From NCBI GenBank assembly GCA_002238685.1, contig MPMV01000021.1, forward strand, positions 1-64,000: a stretch of DNA of 64,000 bases. Direction: 5' to 3'. Every line of letters begins with the position of its first letter. Positions within the stretch are counted from its first letter, which is position 1. The notes under the pieces are model-generated. The model saw only the letters and a list, made by a program, of their open reading frames with translations, was not told the origin of the DNA and searched no databases. Below, in pieces: positions 7,644-16,067 of this stretch. The DNA is from a bacterium EF100-94H03 bin56 (GTDB lineage: Bacteria; Pseudomonadota; Alphaproteobacteria; SP197). Both the position numbers and the translations under genes were made by a program.

Positions 7644-9221
7644 ATGAAACATCAACGCAAGCCGGCTATCGAATCGGGGCTCGACAGGCGCCATTTCATG
7701 AACGCGGCCATGGCAACGGGCATGACCGCTGCCGCGGCTTCGGCGCTGTGGACCCGAACGGCTCATGCAGCACCTTCTCACGGCGGGCATGTGACCATCG
7801 GCACGGATGGCGGCGCCTCAGTCGACACGCTCGATCCGATCAAGGCGATCGGGACCGATCACGTGACCATGGCGGCTCTGTGCTGCTTCGACGCCCTGAC
7901 GGAACTCCAGGCGGACGGAACTCCGGTGGGCAGTCTCGCCGAGAGCTGGGGGACCTCGACGGACGGACGGACATGGACCTTCAAACTGCGCGAAGCGGAG
8001 TTCCACAACGGCAAGACGGTGACAGCCGATGATGTCGTCTGGTCACTCAATCGCCACCTCAGCGACGACAATACCTATGCGGAAGGCAAGCAGATCGTCG
8101 GCTCCCTCGAGGAACTGAAGTCCGACGGACCCGACACTGTCGTCATGGTGCAAAGGGAGGTCAACTTCGATCTGCCCGTTCATCTGTCAGCCTTCGGCCT
8201 GCTGATCGGACCCGAGGAAACGACCGACTGGGAACGGGGAGTCGGCTCCGGGCCGTACGTTCTCGATGAGTTCACCCCCGGCGTGCGTTTCAGCGGCCAC
8301 AAGTACGGAAACTTCTACCGGGACGACCAGGGCTTCTTTGATTCGGTGGAACTGCTCAACATCGAGGATGCGTCGTCGCGCGCGAGCGCACTCCTGAGCG
8401 GGTCAGCCGACGTCATATCCCAGCCGGATGCGCGTACCGCCGGTCTCCTTGGAAGCACCGATGGCGTGAGCCTGCTGGAGGCTCCCGGAACACAGCACTA
8501 CACCACCGCCATGCGCACCGACGTCGATCCCTTCACCGACAATCACATCCGCCTTGCGGTCAAGTACGGCATCAGGCGCCAGGAAATCGTCGACAAGGTG
8601 TTCGGCGGGTTTGGCTATGTTGGCAACGACCATCCGATCGGCCGCAGCCAGCAGTTCTTCAACACGGACCTGCCGCAGCGCCAGTACGATCCGGACAAGG
8701 CCGCGTGGCACCTGAAGGAAGCCGGTCTGGACAGGATCGCCCTCGAGCTGAAGGCCAGCGACGGCGCCTTCGGCGGCTCGGTCGACATGGGTGTGCTCAT
8801 GGCCGAATCGATGGCGCCGGCGGGTATCGACGTCACCGTCGACCGGGTGCCGGGTGACGGATACTGGTCGGAGGTCTGGCTGGTGGCACCCTGGTGCTGC
8901 GTCTACTGGAACGGCCGCCCGACCATCGACTGGATGCTGACGTCGGCCTACATCTCGACATCGTCCTGGAATGACACCTACTTCACGAACGAACGTTTCG
9001 ATTCCCTGCTCGCCGCCGCCAGGAGTGAACCCGACCAGGCGCTGCGCCGGGACATGTACTTCGAACTCCAGGAGATTCTCAACATGGAGGGTGGCACCAC
9101 CGTCATTGCCTTCGCCAGTTCCCTCATCGGCGCCTCGGACGCCCTGGGTCACGGCGAAATCAGCGGCAACCGTCGCATGGACGACGGCAGGCTGGCGCGG
9201 CGCTGGTGGTTTGTGGCCTGA
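7644..9221 (+). CDS. Tat-exported ABC substrate-binding protein, family 5 (peptide/opine type)
   Basis: This 525-residue periplasmic binding protein belongs to the DppA/OppA family (SBP_bac_5). A twin-arginine signal (GLDRRHFMNAAMATG, residues 13-27, hydrophobic stretch, then AHA-A) indicates folded export. Family landmarks are LAESWGTSTDGRTWTFKLRE and the FHNGKTVTADDVVWSL motif. ATG 7644 has AGGAGG 7 nt upstream; an in-frame start at 7554 is unlikely. No permease or ATPase gene follows; the next gene is a CocE/NonD hydrolase. The substrate may be a peptide or amide, but this is inferred from neighbours only. It is a distant paralogue of the binding protein at 59227. Confidence 0.9.
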   Translation: MKHQRKPAIESGLDRRHFMNAAMATGMTAAAASALWTRTAHAAPSHGGHVTIGTDGGASVDTLDPIKAIGTDHVTMAALCCFDALTELQADGTPVGSLAESWGTSTDGRTWTFKLREAEFHNGKTVTADDVVWSLNRHLSDDNTYAEGKQIVGSLEELKSDGPDTVVMVQREVNFDLPVHLSAFGLLIGPEETTDWERGVGSGPYVLDEFTPGVRFSGHKYGNFYRDDQGFFDSVELLNIEDASSRASALLSGSADVISQPDARTAGLLGSTDGVSLLEAPGTQHYTTAMRTDVDPFTDNHIRLAVKYGIRRQEIVDKVFGGFGYVGNDHPIGRSQQFFNTDLPQRQYDPDKAAWHLKEAGLDRIALELKASDGAFGGSVDMGVLMAESMAPAGIDVTVDRVPGDGYWSEVWLVAPWCCVYWNGRPTIDWMLTSAYISTSSWNDTYFTNERFDSLLAAARSEPDQALRRDMYFELQEILNMEGGTTVIAFASSLIGASDALGHGEISGNRRMDDGRLARRWWFVA

Positions 9222-9289
9222 CCGGCATTGTTCACGGGATGTGAGGAACGGGTCTGGCAACGCGCGAAACGGAACACCTGTGGATCGGC

Positions 9290-11242
9290 ATGACCGATGG
9301 CGTACGCCTGGCAGCACGGCTGTGGTTGCCGGTGTCCGCCGACCACGCGCCGGTCCCCGCTCTCCTCGAGTTCATCCCCTATCGAAAGCGTGATCTGACG
9401 CGGTTGCGCGACGAGAGCAACCACGCGGTGTTTGCCGAAGCGGGCTATGCATCGATCCGCGTCGACATGCGTGGGTCGGGCGATTCCGAAGGCCACATGG
9501 CCGACATGTTCACCGATGCCGAGCTCGACGATGCCATTCGCGTGATCGAGTGGATCGCGGCACAACCCTGGTGCGACGGCCATGTGGGCATGTTCGGTCA
9601 GTCCTGGGGTGGCACGGCAAGCCTCCTGGCGTCTTGCCAGGCTCCACCGGCGCTGAAGGCGATCATCGCCTGTTGCGCCACCCACAACCGGTTCGACGAC
9701 GACATTCACCACATGGGCGGCTGTCTGCTGACCGATACCATCGAGTGGGGCGCCCAGTTGCCCGCCATCCTTGCCTCGCCACCCGATCCGCAAACGGTGG
9801 GTGAGGGATGGCGGGACCTGTGGATGGAGCGCCTGGCGAGGCTGACTTTCCCACTGGAGAAGTGGATCAGCCACGAGTGGCGCGACGACTACTGGCGACG
9901 GAGTTCCGTTACCGGGACGATGCACACGATCTCCTGTCCGGTGCTGGCGGTCGGCGGCTGGGCGGACCGCTACAGCAATGCGGTCCTGTCACTCGTCGCC
10001 GGAACCGGCCGTGACTGCTGGGGCATTGTCGGCCCCTGGGGCCATCACTACCCCTTTGCCGGAGAACCGGGACCGGCGATGGGTTTCCAGCAGGAAGCCG
10101 TGAGGTGGTGGGACCACTGGCTGAAGGGAGTTGACAACGGAATTGACCGCGAACCGCGCCTGCGCATCTGGCGCATGGAATACCAGCCCCCCGCCGACCG
10201 GATGGCCGAGCGCAGGGGCGATTGGATCGCCGAAGACTCCTGGCCGTCTTCCCGGATCGCTCCGCTGGTGTTCGCCCTCGCCGATGGGAAGCTGACCGGA
10301 CCGCCCGGAGGCGACAGTCAACCCGTTGGCGTGCCCCATGACGCCAGGGTCGGTCTGGCCGGCGGCGACACCGGTTACTTCGGGCGAACAGGTGGCCTCC
10401 CCCTTGACCAGTGTGCCGACGATGCCCTGTCCCTCGTCTTCGAGAGCGACAGGCTCGAGACTCCCCTCGACCTTCTCGGTGAAACGGTTCTCGACCTTGA
10501 TGTCGCGTGCGATGCGCCCGTCGCCACCCTTGCCTTGCGTCTCAACGATGTTCCTCCCGAAGGCGGCGTCGCCCGGGTCGTCTGCGCCGTTCGCAATCTG
10601 GCACTCGATGACGAAGGCGTTCCATTTGGCACACCGGAAAGGCGGCGGCGTTGCCGGATCGTGTTTCCCGGAACGGCCTATCGTTTCCGTGCCGGGCATC
10701 GCATTCGCCTCGCCCTTTCCGCCTCCCTCTGGCCGCAGATCTGGCCATCGCCCGATTCCGCGCCCGTGACGATCGATGCCGGCAAGGCACGCCTCACTCT
10801 GCCGCAGCGCACCGGCGACCGCAAAGCCGATGCATCGGTCAGTTTTCCTCCGCCCCTTGAACCGGACGGCGAGAGCGCGACAACTCTCGCCGCGCCCTCC
10901 ATCTCCAGGGACATCGGGCGCGACGCTGCCTCGGGCCGCCTCACATCAGGGTGGACCAACACGCCGGCACGGGTGCGATTCTGTGCGACCGGCGTCACCT
11001 TCGGATCCAGGACCCGTTGCGATCACTCCATCGTTCCCGGGGACAACAACAGCGGCCACAGCCGCGTGGAACATCGCCTCACCTTTCACCGCGACGACTG
11101 GTTCGTGACGGTTACCTCGATCGCCGAACTCAGGTCCACGCCCACGATGTTCCTGCCGCGGGGCCGCCTCGAGGTCACCGAGAACGGCGACACAGTCCTC
11201 GTTCGTACATGGTCGTCGGACATCCCGCGCACCTGTTCCTGA
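9290..11242 (+). CDS. CocE/NonD family alpha/beta hydrolase (S15-like)
   Basis: This protein of at least 650 residues is a serine hydrolase of the X-Pro dipeptidyl-peptidase S15/cocaine esterase family. The nucleophile is Ser105 in MFGQSWGG, the acid is the Asp of GWADRYSNA (about 226) and the base is a His of GPWGHHYP (about 253). A beta-rich C-terminal jelly-roll domain follows from about 370. The family usually has a short EHVWIPMRDGVRL-like beginning, and here EHLWIG is coded in frame just upstream of the ATG. The true start may therefore be the CTG at 9254, which has AGGA 6 nt before it. It probably hydrolyses an amide or ester taken up with the preceding binding protein. Confidence 0.85.
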   Translation: MTDGVRLAARLWLPVSADHAPVPALLEFIPYRKRDLTRLRDESNHAVFAEAGYASIRVDMRGSGDSEGHMADMFTDAELDDAIRVIEWIAAQPWCDGHVGMFGQSWGGTASLLASCQAPPALKAIIACCATHNRFDDDIHHMGGCLLTDTIEWGAQLPAILASPPDPQTVGEGWRDLWMERLARLTFPLEKWISHEWRDDYWRRSSVTGTMHTISCPVLAVGGWADRYSNAVLSLVAGTGRDCWGIVGPWGHHYPFAGEPGPAMGFQQEAVRWWDHWLKGVDNGIDREPRLRIWRMEYQPPADRMAERRGDWIAEDSWPSSRIAPLVFALADGKLTGPPGGDSQPVGVPHDARVGLAGGDTGYFGRTGGLPLDQCADDALSLVFESDRLETPLDLLGETVLDLDVACDAPVATLALRLNDVPPEGGVARVVCAVRNLALDDEGVPFGTPERRRRCRIVFPGTAYRFRAGHRIRLALSASLWPQIWPSPDSAPVTIDAGKARLTLPQRTGDRKADASVSFPPPLEPDGESATTLAAPSISRDIGRDAASGRLTSGWTNTPARVRFCATGVTFGSRTRCDHSIVPGDNNSGHSRVEHRLTFHRDDWFVTVTSIAELRSTPTMFLPRGRLEVTENGDTVLVRTWSSDIPRTCS

Positions 11243-11266
11243 AACGGTCCTGGCGCTCCAGAACGA

Positions 11267-11299
11267 GTTGTGTCCAGAGTTTTCTGCAGTTTGTCATGG
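11267..11299. repeat. terminal inverted repeat of IS256-family remnant
   Basis: The segment, read on the minus strand, has the form GACAAACTGCAGAAAACTC followed by TGGACACAAC, which resembles the terminal repeats of IS256-family elements. It lies about 70 bp beyond the stop of the transposase remnant, as expected for the right end. The partner repeat was not found at the other side. Confidence 0.5.
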
Positions 11300-11316
11300 C
11301 AGACGGTTGTGTGTAG

Positions 11317-11358
11317 AGCCCCGACACCTCCCGGGTATACCCGGGAGGGGTCGGGGCT
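11317..11358. terminator. 21-bp near-perfect hairpin inside the IS end
   Basis: Two 21-nt arms beginning AGCCCCGAC and ending GTCGGGGCT pair with a single mismatch around the centre GGTATACC. The hairpin sits between the transposase stop and the terminal repeat. It can stop transcription leaving or entering the element and also lies downstream of the hydrolase gene. Confidence 0.55.
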
Positions 11359-11366
11359 CGGCGCCG

Positions 11367-11605
11367 TCAGGCTGCCTTGCGCAAGCGTTCGCGGCGGTGC
11401 TCCTTGAGGTGGATCATGTTGAGATAGCGATTGGCTTCCAGCCAATCCTCGTGGATCTCGACCGCCAGTGCCCTGACCAGGCGCAGGCAGCTCGAGGCGT
11501 TGGGAAACACACGCACGATGTGGGTGCGCCGCTTGATCTCCTGGTTGACACGCTCGAGCATGTTGGTCGACTTCAGGTGCTTGTGGTGCTGCAGAGGCAG
11601 TCTTC
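11367..11605 (-). pseudogene. IS256-family transposase, C-terminal remnant
   Basis: About 80 residues match the C-terminal end of IS256/mutator-type transposases: KHLKSTNMLERVNQEIKRRT, then VFPNASSCLRLVRALAVEIHEDW and LNMIHLKEHRRE. The catalytic DDE residues lie far upstream in this family and are absent. The homology ends at about 11605, and the sequence beyond (to 11799) is unrelated to the transposase. No intact copy is in the window. The remnant separates the hydrolase from hyuA and marks an old deletion or rearrangement point. Confidence 0.85.
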
Positions 11606-11799
11606 TGTTTGCATCTGTTCGAACTCGTCGAAGCCGGTCCGATGGTGTCATGCACAACGCATATCACCAGACAACGGTGATGCGCTGGAACAAGGCCTGG
11701 TGGAGCCGCACCAACGAAGTCGAGAGCATCGCCACACGGGGCATTCCGCGCCTGGACTCATCGGTTACACTGCGCCGGCCGGCAGCCAGGGAATGAGCC
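11606..11799 (+). other. possible truncated gene end between IS remnant and hyuA
   Basis: On the plus strand an open frame to about 11796 ends in RWNKAWWSRTNEVESIATRG and a short tail. It looks like the tail of a real protein but I do not recognise it. It may be a gene whose front was lost when the IS256 element inserted and decayed. It could also be chance. Confidence 0.3.
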
Positions 11800-13815
11800 A
11801 TGCGTGTGGGAGTCGAGGTCGGGGGAACGTTCACGGACCTGGTGGCGATTGACGCTGACGGCGCCATTACCATCGCCAAGGTGCCATCTGTCCCCGGAAA
11901 CCCGGACGAGGGCGCGTTCAATGCCATCGTCGAATCGGCGGTGCCGGTATCGGGGATCGATGACCTGGTGCATGGCTCGACGATTGCCACCAATGCGGTG
12001 CTCGAGCGCAAGGGTGCCCGCATCGCCTTCGTCACGACCAGCGGTTTTCGCGACATTCTCATCATGCAGCGGCACAATCGCAGCCGTGTCTATGATCTCA
12101 CCTACCGCAAACCGCAACCCGTGGTCCGCCGGCGGGATTCATTCGAAGTAACGGAACGGATTCTCGCCGACGGCAGCGTGCTGGTGCCGCTCGATGCCGG
12201 GGCCGTCGAACGCGACCTTGTCCCCCGCCTTCGCGAAGGCGGCTACGAGGCCGTCGCCATCTGCCTGCTGAACGGCTACGCCAATCCGGCCCACGAGGAG
12301 GAACTGCAGTCGATCATCGCGCGCAACTGCCAGAACATCGAGATCGCCTGCTCATCAACCGTCACCCGGGAATTCCGGGAGTACGAGCGGGCATCGACCA
12401 CGACACTGTCGGCCTACGTCCAGCCGGTCATCAACCGCTACCTCGAACGCTTCGAGAAACGCCTCGCGCAAGACGGGTTCGCCGGACGTTTTTCGGTCAT
12501 GCAGTCGAACGGTGGTCGTCTTCCGGCAGAGGGCATGAGACGCAACGCGATCACCTCCCTGCTTTCGGGACCGGCCGCTGGCGTCACCGGGGCCATCCGC
12601 CAGGCCGGCAGGTCCGGCTACCGGGATCTCGTCACTCTGGACATGGGAGGAACCTCCACCGACGTCTGTCTCGTGACCGCCGGGGAACCCGAACTCACCG
12701 CCGAGTTTTCTCTCGACGGCCTTCCGGTGCGCACGCCGATCATCGACATCAACACGATAGGCGCGGGCGGCGGATCGATCATCTGGATTGACGACGGGGG
12801 CATGCTGCGCGCCGGTCCGGTCAGTGCCGGGGCAGACCCCGGTCCGGCCTGCTATGGCCGTGGCGGAACACGGCCGACGGTCACCGACGCCCATGTGATT
12901 CGCGGCACGCTGAAACCCGAATCCTTTCTCGGCGGGCGCATGGCGATCGATGCACAGGCCTCGCGCGAGGCCTTCCAGCCCCTTGCGGACTCCCTCGCCA
13001 TGGGCCTCGAGGAGATCTCCGATGCCGCAATCCGGGTCGCCAACGCGTCCATCGTGCGCGCCATGCAGATCGTATCCACCGAGCGTGGCAAGGATCCCAG
13101 AGACCACGCTCTTGTCGCCTTCGGTGGCGCCGGCCCCCTTCATGCGGCGCATGTCGCCGGGGATCTCGGCATGACCACCGTGATCGTGCCGCCCCATGCC
13201 GGCGTGCTGTCGGCCTACGGTCTCATCGCTTCCGACTACCAGCAATTCTCCACAGTCACCCGCAAGATGCTCCTCGACGACGCGGCGCCGGGCGCCATCG
13301 CCGAAGTCTATGGGGACATGAGGAAGCGCGCGATCGAACGCTTTGTCCTGATGGGTCTCGGATCGCGGCCACGCATCTCGTTCTTTGCGGACATGAGATT
13401 CGTTGGCCAGGCGTTCGAGGTCGCGGTCCCCGTTGATCCGCCGTCAGGCCTGACAACCAGTGGCTTGAGGACACTTTTTGCCGACGAGCATCACAGGGTC
13501 TTCATGCATGGCGGGGATGCGTCGCGACCCATCGAGATCGTTGCCTTCCGCCTCGGCGTGTCGGCGCCGCTCAAGGTGGTGCCGGCGCTGAAGGAGGAGC
13601 CCGGCGACGAGGAGATCCCCTTCACGCCCTGGCGTTACCATGATCAGGGGAGATGGCGTGATGGCGTCATCGGCCACCGGACCGCCATGGCCCCCGGTAG
13701 GACACTCGCCGGGCCGGCCCTGATCGAGGACGATACGGCCACCATTGCGGTTCCGGACGGCTGGTCAGCGACCAGGGACCAGCATCACAATCTCGTACTC
13801 ACCCGGGCGGGCTGA
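11800..13815 (+). CDS. hyuA: hydantoinase/oxoprolinase subunit A family protein
   Basis: This 671-residue protein belongs to the HyuA/N-methylhydantoinase A family (ATP-dependent, ASKHA fold). MRVGVEVGGTFTDLV is the first phosphate-binding motif, DLVHGSTIATNAVLERKG the typical segment at about 50-67, LDMGGTSTDVCL the second nucleotide motif (about 284-295), and VAFGGAGPLHA the third (about 440). ATG 11800 has an AGGGAA ribosome site. Members usually pair with a HyuB subunit to open hydantoin, oxoproline or similar rings using ATP. No hyuB follows; a strong terminator comes next. Either it works alone, its partner is elsewhere, or the partner was lost at the adjacent IS remnant. Confidence 0.9.
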   Translation: MRVGVEVGGTFTDLVAIDADGAITIAKVPSVPGNPDEGAFNAIVESAVPVSGIDDLVHGSTIATNAVLERKGARIAFVTTSGFRDILIMQRHNRSRVYDLTYRKPQPVVRRRDSFEVTERILADGSVLVPLDAGAVERDLVPRLREGGYEAVAICLLNGYANPAHEEELQSIIARNCQNIEIACSSTVTREFREYERASTTTLSAYVQPVINRYLERFEKRLAQDGFAGRFSVMQSNGGRLPAEGMRRNAITSLLSGPAAGVTGAIRQAGRSGYRDLVTLDMGGTSTDVCLVTAGEPELTAEFSLDGLPVRTPIIDINTIGAGGGSIIWIDDGGMLRAGPVSAGADPGPACYGRGGTRPTVTDAHVIRGTLKPESFLGGRMAIDAQASREAFQPLADSLAMGLEEISDAAIRVANASIVRAMQIVSTERGKDPRDHALVAFGGAGPLHAAHVAGDLGMTTVIVPPHAGVLSAYGLIASDYQQFSTVTRKMLLDDAAPGAIAEVYGDMRKRAIERFVLMGLGSRPRISFFADMRFVGQAFEVAVPVDPPSGLTTSGLRTLFADEHHRVFMHGGDASRPIEIVAFRLGVSAPLKVVPALKEEPGDEEIPFTPWRYHDQGRWRDGVIGHRTAMAPGRTLAGPALIEDDTATIAVPDGWSATRDQHHNLVLTRAG

Positions 13816-13838
13816 TCTCAAACCGGTTCCCGGAAACG

Positions 13839-13867
13839 AGGAAGGCCGGCGCAGCGCCGGCCTTCCT
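13839..13867. terminator. bidirectional terminator hairpin
   Basis: A perfect 14-nt inverted repeat (AGGAAGGCCGGCGC / GCGCCGGCCTTCCT) with a single central base separates the convergent hyuA and betaine-type binding-protein genes. Confidence 0.8.
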
Positions 13868-13894
13868 GATCGGTGTCCTGAAGGACGTCAGTCG

Positions 13895-14863
13895 TTACAT
13901 GGAAGCCTGATCAATCCAGCCCTGGACCGCTTCTGAATTGTTGTCGAGCCATTCATTGACGACTTCCGTCAGATCGCGACCCATGTCATCGATCTCCGAC
14001 ATCATGGCGGCCTGCTCGGCATTGGTGATCGAATACGCCTCGATCAGCCCCCAGGCGCCGGGATGGCTGTCCTTGAGCCCCGGATTGGCAACCTTCCAGA
14101 TCTCGCCTCCAGACCAGTCGCAGTCAAAGGTCATGTCCGGGTTGAGGCCCATCGACGCATCATCGTGGCAGCCATCGAAGTACTCGGGCAGGAAAACGCG
14201 CTGCAGGTCGATCTGGGCGTGAATCCAATGCGGCTCCCAGAACATCAGGAGCAGCGGCGCCTGGCGTTCAACAGCCGAACGGATTTCCGTGATGAGCGAA
14301 CCCTCGCCACCGGACGGGATGGAGACGTAGTCGAGACCGAGCGCCTCGATGCGCCTGGAGTTCGAGTCACCCCAATCGGCCGGATAGTCGAGGAACCGCC
14401 CCGATGGTGCGGTGTCGGCGGTCTCGAAAAGTGCCGTGCAATCGTTCAACGCTTCCCAGCTCGGCAGACCCTCGCACATGTCCACGACATAGTCCGGCAC
14501 ATACCAGGCCTCCTGGGGCCTGAGACCGGCGACCGCGACGATGACCGCCTCACCGGAATCAAAGTGCTCATTCCAGGCATCACCGATATTGGAACTCCAG
14601 ATTTCCAGGGTCGCGTGAATGTCGCCGTCGGCGACAGCCGTGACCTGTGGATAGTATCCGGCGGTGACGTACTCGACGTTGTAGCCCATCCGCTTCAGCG
14701 TTTCGCCGGCGATGACCGTCGAAACATGCTGACCCGTCCACTCGTTCATGGCGAGCTTGATCGGGTCATCCGTTTCGGGAATTGACTGGGCGCCCGCCGT
14801 CGCTGCAACGCCCACAAGCAGTGCACCAGCCACAGCTGATGCGATCCTAGGGAGGAAGTTCAT
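13895..14863 (-). CDS. glycine betaine/choline-type ABC substrate-binding protein (copy 1)
   Basis: This 322-residue periplasmic protein of the OpuAC/ProX/ChoX family has a Sec signal peptide (MNFLPRIASAVAGALLVGVAATAGA, cleavage before QS). Typical features are the early NEWTGQHVS segment, the E-W-S block after the first strand and the ligand-side FWEPHW motif around residue 213. It should bind a quaternary amine such as glycine betaine or choline. It lies next to a near-twin at 14965 with the same spacing and leader. No permease or ATPase is present, so it must use a distant transporter. GGAGGAAG belongs to its own coding sequence; the leader has CAGGAGACAGACACC just before the ATG. Confidence 0.88.
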   Translation of the reverse strand: MNFLPRIASAVAGALLVGVAATAGAQSIPETDDPIKLAMNEWTGQHVSTVIAGETLKRMGYNVEYVTAGYYPQVTAVADGDIHATLEIWSSNIGDAWNEHFDSGEAVIVAVAGLRPQEAWYVPDYVVDMCEGLPSWEALNDCTALFETADTAPSGRFLDYPADWGDSNSRRIEALGLDYVSIPSGGEGSLITEIRSAVERQAPLLLMFWEPHWIHAQIDLQRVFLPEYFDGCHDDASMGLNPDMTFDCDWSGGEIWKVANPGLKDSHPGAWGLIEAYSITNAEQAAMMSEIDDMGRDLTEVVNEWLDNNSEAVQGWIDQASM

Positions 14864-14924
14864 GGTGTCTGTCTCCTGTTGTTGATACCGGAAACCTTAC
14901 TCAAGGGTGATCCGAGGTCATTCT
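14590..14924 (-). repeat. direct repeat copy 1 (5' part of binding-protein gene plus leader)
   Basis: This segment matches 15660-15994 with 13 mismatches in about 335 positions by my count. It covers the first 90 codons of the gene and 61 nt of leader. Identity drops clearly both downstream in the gene and upstream of the leader. Confidence 0.85.
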
Positions 14925-14964
14925 TTGATGTCCGGCCTTCCGGTTCGTTCCCCTTGAGGAGCGC

Positions 14965-15933
14965 CTACATCGACGCGTGGTCGATCCAGCCCTGGACCAT
15001 CTCCGAGTTGTTGTCGAGCCACTCGTTGACGACCTCGATAAGATCGCGGCCCTTGTCGTCAATCTCGGACATTATCTGGGCTTGCTCGAGGTTGGTGATG
15101 GAATAGGCCTCGATCAGCCCCCAGGCGCCGGGGTGGCTGTCTTCAAGCCCCGGATTGGCGACCTTCCAGATCTCGGCACCGGCCCAGTCGCAGTCATGGG
15201 TGGCGTCGGGATTCACGCCGAGCGATGCGTCGGTCTCGCAACCTTCGAAGTACTCGGGCAGATAGACCCGCTGCATGTCGAACTGGGCGTGCATCCAGTG
15301 CGGCTCCCAGAACATGGTGATCAGCGGCGCCTGGCGTTGGAAGGCCGACTTGATCTCGGCGATGATCGCGCCCTCGCCGCCCGACGGGATGTTCACGAAG
15401 TCGAGCCCGAGCGCGGCGATTCGGGGAGAATTCTTGTCGCCCCATTCGGCCGGATAGTCCAGGAAACGGCCCGAAGGCATCGTTTCGGGCGTCGCGAACA
15501 TGTCGGCGCAGTCGTTGAGCGCCTCCCAGCTCGGCAGGCCCGGGCACATGTCGACGACGTATCCCGGAACATACCAGGCTTCCTGCGGCTTGAGCCCGGA
15601 CAGCGCCACGATTTCGACCGCGCCGGAATCAAAATGCGCGTCCCAGCCCTCGCCGATGTTGGAACTCCAGATTTCCAGGGTCGCGTGAATGTCGCCGTCG
15701 GCGACGGCCGCGACCTGTGGATAGTATCCGGCGGTAACGTATTCGACGTTGTAGCCCATCCGCTTCAGCGTTTCGCCGGCAACGACCGTCGAAACATGCT
15801 GACCCGTCCACTCGTTCATGGCGAGCTTGATCGGCTCGTCCGTTTCGGGAATTGACTGGGCGCCCGCCGTCGCTGCAACGCCCACAAGCAGCGCACCAGC
15901 CGCAGCTGATGCGATCCTGGGGAGGAAGTTCAT
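14965..15933 (-). CDS. glycine betaine/choline-type ABC substrate-binding protein (copy 2)
   Basis: This 322-residue protein is the tandem paralogue of the one at 13895, with the same length, the same signal peptide and the same NEWTGQHVS and FWEPHW motifs. The first 90 residues are almost identical. The remainder differs at many positions, mostly on the second lobe (for example MHAQFDMQRVYLPEYFEG against IHAQIDLQRVFLPEYFDG), which could change affinity. Its leader has the same ribosome site, and the repeated leader suggests that both are controlled alike. It is the upstream gene of the pair; 101 nt separate the two. Confidence 0.88.
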   Translation of the reverse strand: MNFLPRIASAAAGALLVGVAATAGAQSIPETDEPIKLAMNEWTGQHVSTVVAGETLKRMGYNVEYVTAGYYPQVAAVADGDIHATLEIWSSNIGEGWDAHFDSGAVEIVALSGLKPQEAWYVPGYVVDMCPGLPSWEALNDCADMFATPETMPSGRFLDYPAEWGDKNSPRIAALGLDFVNIPSGGEGAIIAEIKSAFQRQAPLITMFWEPHWMHAQFDMQRVYLPEYFEGCETDASLGVNPDATHDCDWAGAEIWKVANPGLEDSHPGAWGLIEAYSITNLEQAQIMSEIDDKGRDLIEVVNEWLDNNSEMVQGWIDHASM

Positions 15934-15994
15934 GGTGTCTGTCTCCTGTTGTTGATACCGGAAACCTTACTCAAGGGCGATCCGAGGCCATTCT
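15660..15994 (-). repeat. direct repeat copy 2 (5' part of binding-protein gene plus leader)
   Basis: Partner of the repeat at 14590-14924, offset by exactly 1070 bp. The shared leader begins right after the ATG and ends at about 15994. Confidence 0.85.
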
Positions 15995-16067
15995 CCGGAT
16001 CCTGACGACGCGGTCCGGCAGAAGGCAGCCTATCATATCCGGATGTGTCCACCTGTAAAACCGTCGA

